From: an uncultured Chloroflexota bacterium
Lineage (GTDB): Bacteria; Chloroflexota; Limnocylindria; Limnocylindrales; CSP1-4
DNA length: 11,769 nt
Assembly (NCBI GenBank): GCA_903930745.1
Contig: CAIYZX010000472.1
Location: 1 to 11,769 of the forward strand
Direction: 5' to 3'
The notes beneath the pieces are model-generated. The model had not been told where the DNA came from and searched no databases. It worked only from the letters and a program-made list of their open reading frames with translations. Position 1 is the first letter of the stretch. Each line of letters starts with the position of its first letter. Shown in pieces: positions 7,125-11,769 of the stretch. The translations under genes were made by a program, and so were the position numbers.

Positions 7125-7379
7125 TCAGGCGACGACGTTGAGCAGGTTGCCCTTGAGCAGCTCGATGCCCGGCTGGACCGGCGAGCTGGGCGACGATGCC
7201 GCTGCAGCGGCCGGTGCCGGGGCGGCGACGCGAGCCTGGGCCTGCTGCACCAGGATGTCCATGGGCGTGACCAGCGGCGACGGCCGGGCGGGAGCCGTGG
7301 CCGTGTTCATGGGCGTGACGAGCAGGGACCTGCTCGCCGCGCCGGCGAGGGGGCTGCCAGTGGTTCGATCAACCTGCAC
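7125..7379 (-). CDS. 84-residue protein of unknown function with an internal repeat
   Basis: The GTG at 7379 has GGGAG (7387-7391, minus strand) seven bases upstream, and third codon positions are strongly G/C as in the neighbouring genes, which supports real coding. The protein has no signal peptide or membrane helix. It contains two copies of a short motif (SLLVTPMN at 18-25 and SPLVTPMD at 34-41), the second leading into ILVQQAQARVAA. An Ala/Pro/Ser-rich linker (52-69) and a hydrophobic C-terminal end, IELLKGNLLNVVA (72-84), follow. I do not recognise the family. The alternation of short predicted helices and a Pro/Ala linker suggests a small adaptor or secreted peptide, but this is a guess. 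It stands alone, 147 bases from the amidase gene stop and 189 bases from the PPK2 start, all on the same strand. Confidence 0.6.
   Translation of the reverse strand: MQVDRTTGSPLAGAASRSLLVTPMNTATAPARPSPLVTPMDILVQQAQARVAAPAPAAAAASSPSSPVQPGIELLKGNLLNVVA
7260..7323 (-). repeat. 16-bp direct repeat inside the 84-residue gene
   Basis: On the plus strand CATGGGCGTGAC[C/G]AGC occurs at 7260-7275 and 7308-7323, with one mismatch. The copies are 48 bases (16 codons) apart and in frame, encoding the two LVTPM motifs. This looks like an internal duplication of a 16-codon unit. Confidence 0.8.
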
Positions 7380-7526
7380 GGTGACACTCCCGGAGTTGCA
7401 GGGGACGCGCGGACGCCACGTCGATCGTACGAACAGGTAACCGGGCCGCGATGCCAGACGACGGGACGAAGCGTGTCGGACGGGCGCGTCATCCCTCGAC
7501 GGACGCGTGCCGTTCGGTGCGACCTG

Positions 7527-9020
7527 TCACCGGGCCATCGGCGGACGCCAGTCCTCCCGCGCCCACCAGCCGCCGGGGCCGGCGAGGGCCTCCAGCGCGG
7601 CGCCGCCGTCGAAGACATCCTGGTCCGCGTACGGCCGGCCCACCACCTGCACGCCCATCGGCACGCCGTTGGACGCGAGGCCCATGGGCACGCTCAGCAC
7701 GGGGCGCCGCGCCAGCACGTTGAAGATCGGCGTCAGCCCGGCGGTCAGGTAGAAGTCCAGCGTCACGCCGTTCACCACGCACGGGGTCTCCGTGTAGTCG
7801 TCGCCGGCCAGCCAGCCCAGCGTTGCCAGCGTGGGCAGGAGCAGCAGGTCCGCCCCACCCATGGCCTCCAGCGTCCGCCGCGCGATCTCCGACTCGGCGA
7901 GCGCCCCGGCGTAGACACCGTTCCGGGCCAGCGCCGCGGCGGCCCGATCGCGCAGGGCGCGGGCGTAACCCGTCAACTGCGCCTCGTCCTCCGGCCCGTT
8001 GACCACCTCGTTCACGGACGGCCCGAACATCGTCCCGTAGTGGGTGAACGCCGCCTCGCCCAGGAGGTGCATGGAGACGTCCAGCGTCACCTCCTCCACG
8101 TGCGCGCCCAGGGTCTCCAGCTCGCGCGCGGACCGCTCGATCGCGGCGGCGATCTCCGGCTCCACCGGGGTGTCGCCCATCGTCCGGGCGAAGACCACGC
8201 GCCGGCCGCGCATCCGCTCCACGGCGCGGGGGCCGGCCTCCACGGGATCCGGCGAGGGGAGGCTTACGGTGTCGTCCGGGTGCTGGCCCGCGATCACGTT
8301 CTCCAGCAGCGCCGTGTCCGCGACAGTCCTGGCCATCGGGCCGTCATGGCAGTACGTGTCCAGGTTCCAGGGCGCCATCGCGGGCACGCGGCCGTACGGC
8401 GGCTTGTACCCCACCACGCCGCTCAGCGAGGCCGGGAGGCGGATGGACCCGCCGATGTCCGAGCCGGTGGCCAGGGGCGCCATCCCAGCCGCCAGGGCCG
8501 CGCCGCTCCCGCCGGACGAGCCGCCCGGAGTGTAGCCCGGGTTCCACGGGTTGCGGGTCACGCCCCAGAGCCGCGAATGCGTGAAGCCCGCCGAGGAGAA
8601 CTCCGGGGTGGTGGTCCGGATGTGGGGCACGCCACCCGCTTCCACGATCCGCGTGACCAGGGGGTGCGTGTCCGTGGCGATCGTCCCGCGGAGCAGGAGG
8701 CAGGCGCCCTCGGAGGGCTCGCCCGCGATGGGCTGCTCCTCCTTGAGCGCCACCGGGAGGCCCTCGAGGGCCCGGGGGGCGCCACCGCCGCGGCCGCCGT
8801 ACCGCTGCTCCGCCTCGCGAGCGGCGGCGTACGCGGCCTCGCGCCTGCGGTGGACGATGGCGTTGACCTTCGGCTCCAGGGCATCGGCCTGGGCGTACAG
8901 CGCGTCCAGTAGCTCCACCGGACTGAGGGTCCGCGCACGGAACGCCGCCAGGGCATCCGAGGCCGAGAGGTAGGCGAGGTCCGTGCGGGCGCCTTGGGCG
9001 CCGGGGGTCTGGCTGGTCAT
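7527..9020 (-). CDS. amidase-signature family hydrolase
   Basis: 497 residues from the ATG at 9020 (MTSQTPGAQG), with a weak GGAG seven bases upstream. An earlier in-frame start at 9065 would add 15 residues unlike the family. The complete Ser-cisSer-Lys triad is visible: Lys93 in LPVALKEE, cis-Ser168 in TPGGSSGGSGAALAAG, and nucleophile Ser192 in GSDIGGSIR. N-terminal LSASDALAAFRARTLSPVELLDA is the usual helix of these enzymes, and C-terminal PVLSVPMGLASNGVPMGVQVVG is the typical strand end. Known for the family: hydrolysis of carboxylic amides in the cytoplasm; substrates range widely. GatA belongs here too, but GatB and GatC are absent nearby, so a stand-alone catabolic amidase is likelier. 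It is transcribed divergently from the 9150 gene, 129 bases apart. Confidence 0.92.
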   Translation of the reverse strand: MTSQTPGAQGARTDLAYLSASDALAAFRARTLSPVELLDALYAQADALEPKVNAIVHRRREAAYAAAREAEQRYGGRGGGAPRALEGLPVALKEEQPIAGEPSEGACLLLRGTIATDTHPLVTRIVEAGGVPHIRTTTPEFSSAGFTHSRLWGVTRNPWNPGYTPGGSSGGSGAALAAGMAPLATGSDIGGSIRLPASLSGVVGYKPPYGRVPAMAPWNLDTYCHDGPMARTVADTALLENVIAGQHPDDTVSLPSPDPVEAGPRAVERMRGRRVVFARTMGDTPVEPEIAAAIERSARELETLGAHVEEVTLDVSMHLLGEAAFTHYGTMFGPSVNEVVNGPEDEAQLTGYARALRDRAAAALARNGVYAGALAESEIARRTLEAMGGADLLLLPTLATLGWLAGDDYTETPCVVNGVTLDFYLTAGLTPIFNVLARRPVLSVPMGLASNGVPMGVQVVGRPYADQDVFDGGAALEALAGPGGWWAREDWRPPMAR

Positions 9021-9136
9021 CGGGCGGCTCCGTGCATCAGGTCCTTGGAGCGCATTCAACGCCACCGTCGGGTGTCACCGGTGCCGCGGCGCACGCAACG
9101 GGACGTTGGGCCCCTGTCGCTCGCGGCCCGCGCGCC

Positions 9137-9142
9137 TACAAT
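9137..9142 (+). promoter_or_regulatory. candidate -10 element (TACAAT), leaderless transcript of the 9150 operon
   Basis: TACAAT matches five of six bases of TATAAT and is followed by seven bases (CCGCCCG) and the ATG at 9150, so the mRNA would begin at the start codon. No Shine-Dalgarno sequence is present. The best -35 at 17-base spacing is the weak CTGTCG (9114-9119). The flank GCGCCTACA is shared with the box at 683. Confidence 0.5.
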
Positions 9143-9149
9143 CCGCCCG

Positions 9150-9668
9150 ATGCACGCCACGGGCGACTCCCGCTCCGCGACCGGCTCCGCCGCCCCGGCC
9201 CCGCCGGTGGTCCGGCACGCGCGCGTCCGGCGGCCCACGGTGGTGACGATCCTCGCCGGTCTCGAGCTGTTCAACGCGGCGGGATACGTGGTGGCGCTGC
9301 TCGCGCTCGTGGGCGTGACCGTCTTCTCGTGGAACCAGGGCCTGACGGGCGCGCTCGCCGGCCTCGAGGGGGACATCGCGTCCGGCACGGCCCTGATGGT
9401 GATCCTCGCGGTCCTGTTCGTCGCCGCGCTCTCCGCGGGCATCCTGCTGATGCGGATGCGCCAGGCGGGCTGGACGATCACGATGCTGCTGACGGGCCTG
9501 GGGCTCGCGGCGCAGATCTACCTGTTCGCCACGGGCCGCGACGTGCTCACGGTCTGGCTGACGATCAACGTGGTCACGGTCTTCTACCTGAACCAGCGCC
9601 AGGTGCGGGAGGCCTTCGGCATCGGCCCACTCACCGACGACGGTGACGCCGAGGAGACGCACCGGTGA
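9150..9668 (+). CDS. small four-helix membrane protein, first gene of a coupled pair
   Basis: 172 residues from the ATG at 9150. The frame is open further upstream, but that sequence has no hydrophobic or family-like character and runs into the amidase promoter region. A hydrophilic N-terminus (1-29, Ala/Pro/Ser and Arg-rich) is followed by membrane helices at about 30-58, 80-101, 106-127 and 132-147. The end is charged (LTDDGDAEETHR). The core aligns by eye with the 5437-5832 product: RRPTVVTILAG, then RQAGWTITMLLTGLGL, then INVVTVFYLNQRQVREAFG. Function unknown. Its stop overlaps the next gene's GTG (GTGA at 9665-9668), which means translational coupling and suggests that both products are needed together, possibly as a membrane complex. 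Confidence 0.8.
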   Translation: MHATGDSRSATGSAAPAPPVVRHARVRRPTVVTILAGLELFNAAGYVVALLALVGVTVFSWNQGLTGALAGLEGDIASGTALMVILAVLFVAALSAGILLMRMRQAGWTITMLLTGLGLAAQIYLFATGRDVLTVWLTINVVTVFYLNQRQVREAFGIGPLTDDGDAEETHR

Positions 9669-11587
9669 CCGCCGAGCTCTCGGCCGAGACGCCGATGGCG
9701 ACACCGGGCGATGCGCCCGTGGTGACGCCCGCCGATGCGCCCGTGGATGCCCCCGGCGCGGACGCCGCGCGGATCGCGGACCTGGCCCTGCTCCGCCGCT
9801 TCGAGCCCGTGATCCGGTACACGGCGGGCGAGTTCTTCTACCCGATGTGCACGGCGCCGTACGTGGAGGCCTGCGATCTCTGGGCGATGGACGCCCGCGG
9901 CCGCCGCCGGAAGATCGCCCGCGTTGGCGAGGTCACGCTGGACACGCTGGTGCAATGGCGGCACCGCGTCCCTGACCGCTCGCTCTATCTGCGCTTCGTG
10001 CAGCACCCGTACAACGGCGTGGAGATGGCCAGCCGCGACCGGCCGATGCGCGACCACTTCTCCGCTCCGTCCCGGCTGGCGCGCGTGGGCGTGATCGCCC
10101 GCCTCATCGACGCCGGCTTCGATCTCTCGCTCCTTGTCCGCGGCTCCGTCCCGGGCGGCACGGTGGGCGCGGCCGATGCCAAGTACGCGGCGATCCGCGA
10201 GCGTGATCCGCGCTTCGTGTACCACGCCCGCGTGGTCCGGATGGGCGGCTGGACGGTCCTCCACTACATGTTCTTCTACGCGATGAACGACTGGCGGTCC
10301 TCCTTCGCCGGTGCCAACGACCACGAGGCGGACTGGGAGCAGTGCTTCGTGTTCGTGGAGGAGCACGCGGACGGGACGGTGACGCCGGTCTGGTTCGCGC
10401 GGGCGGCCCACGAGGAGGTGGGCGCGGACATGCGCCGGCGCTGGGACGACCCCATCGTGGAGCGCGTGGGCGACCACCCGGTGATCTACGCGGGGGCGGG
10501 ATCGCACGCGGCGTACATCGAGCAGGGCGAGTACGTGCTCCCCATCCCGGTGCAGATGCCCAACGTGCTTCGCCGGACCGCCAAGTCCATCTCCAGGTTC
10601 TGGTTCGACACGCTGGGCCAGGGACAGCAGGCGGACCGGAAGCGGCCCGTGGGCGCCATCCCGTTCGTGGACTACGCGCGCGGCGACGGCGTGGGCGTGG
10701 GCCCGGGCGAGGCGAACGCGTGGACGCAGGTCTGGATCGATGACGCGGTGCCCTGGGTTGGCATGTACGACGGCCTCTTCGGGCTGGACACGCAGGACCG
10801 GGTCTCCGTCCTGGAGCGGGCGCCGGCGGGGCCGAAGTTCTCGCGCGACGGACGGGCGCGGCAGTCGTGGGTGGACCCCATCGCGTTCGCGGGCCTGGAG
10901 ACCACTCCACCGCCCGGCCTGGCGATGGCCACCCTGGAGCGGGAGATCGAGATCCTTGCCGGCGCATCGGCTGCGGACCAGGCCGCCCTCGCGGAGCTGG
11001 ATGCCCAGGCCCAGCGCATGGGCGTTCGCGTGACGGCGGCGGCGCGGGCGGGACGATCGACGGCGTTCGTGGCGACGCTGGTGGAGGAGCGGGATCGGGC
11101 GGTGGCCGAGGTTCGCGCGCTCCGGATCAGCCTGGACGCGTCGCGTACGGCGATCACGGACTGCCGGGCGGAGCTTGCGCGCCTGCGGGCCGGCGACCCG
11201 GGCGATCCGGTCGCACATCTGCGCCACGTGGTGCATCCCCAGGACCCCTCCGAGATCCGGTTGAGCCGGGCGATGGACGTGTGGTCCGCGGTGAGCGTGG
11301 CGCTCGCGCTGGCGTTCTTCGGGGCGCTGCTCTACTTCGACGCGAAGGACTGGTGGATTGGCCTGATTGCGATCCTTGGGTCGTACATCGTGATCGAGGC
11401 CGTGGTCCGGCGGCGCGTGCTGGAGCTGCTGCTGCAGGTGACGATCGTGCAGGCCGTGGTTGGCCTGCTGATCCTGCTGCGGACCTCCTGGCTGGTGCTC
11501 ATCAGCGCCGTGCTGGCGGTGGTGGGTCTGATGATCCTTCGCGACAACCTGCGCGAGCTGCGCTGGACGAAGGGCCGGCCCCGCTAG
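9665..11587 (+). CDS. Vps62/DUF946-like domain protein with coiled coil and C-terminal membrane helices
   Basis: 640 residues, GTG start overlapping the previous stop. Residues 1-35 are Pro/Ala/Asp-rich (APVVTPADAPVDAP). A domain start follows at about 42-75: LLRRFEPVIRYTAGEFFYPM and then YVEACDLW, a pattern I associate with Vps62-related proteins. The core (about 185-290) holds YHARVV, LHYMFFYAMNDW (199-210), the cluster N218-D-H220-E-A-D223-W224-E225, AHEEVG (248-253) and HPVIYAGAGSHAAY (271-284). The H-x-x-DWE and GSHA pairs resemble the DWE/GH motifs of Vps62/DUF946 and, more distantly, NPP1-type beta-sandwich proteins. Residues about 422-510 look helical and coiled-coil. About four membrane segments follow (538-558, 562-580, 588-606, 607-626), with a basic end (RWTKGRPR). 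No signal peptide is seen, so the large domain is probably cytoplasmic and tail-anchored. Function unknown; family call moderate, coding certain. Confidence 0.75.
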   Translation: MTAELSAETPMATPGDAPVVTPADAPVDAPGADAARIADLALLRRFEPVIRYTAGEFFYPMCTAPYVEACDLWAMDARGRRRKIARVGEVTLDTLVQWRHRVPDRSLYLRFVQHPYNGVEMASRDRPMRDHFSAPSRLARVGVIARLIDAGFDLSLLVRGSVPGGTVGAADAKYAAIRERDPRFVYHARVVRMGGWTVLHYMFFYAMNDWRSSFAGANDHEADWEQCFVFVEEHADGTVTPVWFARAAHEEVGADMRRRWDDPIVERVGDHPVIYAGAGSHAAYIEQGEYVLPIPVQMPNVLRRTAKSISRFWFDTLGQGQQADRKRPVGAIPFVDYARGDGVGVGPGEANAWTQVWIDDAVPWVGMYDGLFGLDTQDRVSVLERAPAGPKFSRDGRARQSWVDPIAFAGLETTPPPGLAMATLEREIEILAGASAADQAALAELDAQAQRMGVRVTAAARAGRSTAFVATLVEERDRAVAEVRALRISLDASRTAITDCRAELARLRAGDPGDPVAHLRHVVHPQDPSEIRLSRAMDVWSAVSVALALAFFGALLYFDAKDWWIGLIAILGSYIVIEAVVRRRVLELLLQVTIVQAVVGLLILLRTSWLVLISAVLAVVGLMILRDNLRELRWTKGRPR

Positions 11588-11629
11588 CAGTCGCGCCGGG
11601 GGTCGCGGCCGGGCCGTTAGCACCGGGGA

Positions 11630-11769
11630 GGACAGGTGTCAGTACGTCCCGGTCGGTACCGTGGTGTCCAAAACAGCCGATCGGAGTTGACGTGGCCCAA
11701 AAAGGACCAGCCCGAGCCGGCAGGCCAGGCGGCGGTCGATGGTCGCCGAGGTCCGGTCCGGGGCGAGCC
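11630..11769. other. possible edge of a mobile or REP-like element, cut by the window end
   Basis: After the 11587 stop the composition changes: short A-runs (CCAAAACAG, CCCAAAAAGG) appear that occur nowhere else here. GGTGTC occurs twice as a direct repeat (11635-11640 and 11663-11668), and GGACA (11629-11633) pairs with TGTCC (11665-11669) around an imperfect GTACG/CGGTAC hairpin. GGAG (11683-11686) lies five bases before a GTG at 11692 whose frame is open to the window end, but G/C at third codon positions is poor in that frame. The frame with an ATG at 11739 (MVAEVRSGAS) has better codon use and could open a helix-turn-helix transposase. Neither can be settled from 78 or 31 bases. Confidence 0.3.

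Noticed and set aside
6501..8912. 803-codon open frame on the plus strand across the PPK2, 84-residue and amidase genes
   Set aside because: It runs antisense to two genes with intact catalytic motifs, is rich in Arg, Gly, His and Pro, and shows no domain. Long antisense frames are expected at this GC content.
7527..9020. GatA subunit of the tRNA amidotransferase
   Set aside because: The amidase triad is shared by both, but no gatB or gatC lies nearby and the sequence looks like a generic stand-alone amidase.
8994..9149. 52-residue upstream extension of the 9150 membrane protein
   Set aside because: It would overlap the divergent amidase gene and cross the TACAAT box; the added residues are Arg/Pro-rich and not conserved in style.
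9584..11623. 679-codon open frame on the minus strand opposite the 640-residue gene
   Set aside because: Its translation is a His/Arg/Pro-rich mixture without motifs, while the plus strand has a coupled start, domain motifs and membrane helices.

Overview
This 11.8 kb window is very GC-rich and densely coded on both strands. It holds ten protein-coding genes, one of them cut by the left edge, and no rRNA, tRNA, CRISPR array or complete mobile element. The gene mix is that of a free-living bacterium: a PAS/GAF histidine kinase, a transsulfuration-type PLP enzyme, a PPK2 polyphosphate kinase, a stand-alone amidase and several membrane proteins. My best guess, from memory of style only, is an environmental Chloroflexota lineage (Limnocylindria-like), with a high-GC actinobacterium as the alternative. 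The supporting features are extreme GC3, TA-N-A-[A/C]-T type -10 boxes, apparently leaderless starts, and codons ending YTT used mostly before G. No marker gene settles the taxonomy.

Layout. 1-584 (+): 3' part of an HD-domain phosphohydrolase-like gene. 737-2590 (+): membrane GAF-PAS histidine kinase with no response regulator beside it. 2691-2807 (-): a fragment resembling a histidine-kinase ATP-binding box, directly downstream of the next gene. 2808-4073 (-): Cys/Met-metabolism PLP enzyme. 4305-5363 (+): exported polymer-forming (bactofilin-like) beta-repeat protein with a membrane domain. 5380-5414: perfect hairpin shared by two convergent genes. 5437-5832 (-): small four-helix membrane protein. 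5949-6935 (-): PPK2 kinase. 7125-7379 (-): unrecognised 84-residue protein with an internal repeat. 7527-9020 (-): amidase-signature enzyme. 9150-9668 and 9665-11587 (+): a translationally coupled pair, made of a small membrane protein related to the 5437-5832 product and a 640-residue Vps62/DUF946-like protein with a coiled coil and C-terminal membrane segments. 11630-11769: a patch of different character, possibly the edge of a mobile or REP-like element.

The longest stretches without a recognised gene are 4074-4304 (231 bases, divergent promoters) and 2591-2807 (217 bases, kinase-like relic). Everything else between genes is under 200 bases.

Most genes look like independent units. Only 9150-9668/9665-11587 is clearly an operon. 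That pair is the least described piece here and the best candidate for something new. The window shows no recognised defence, secretion or biosynthetic system.
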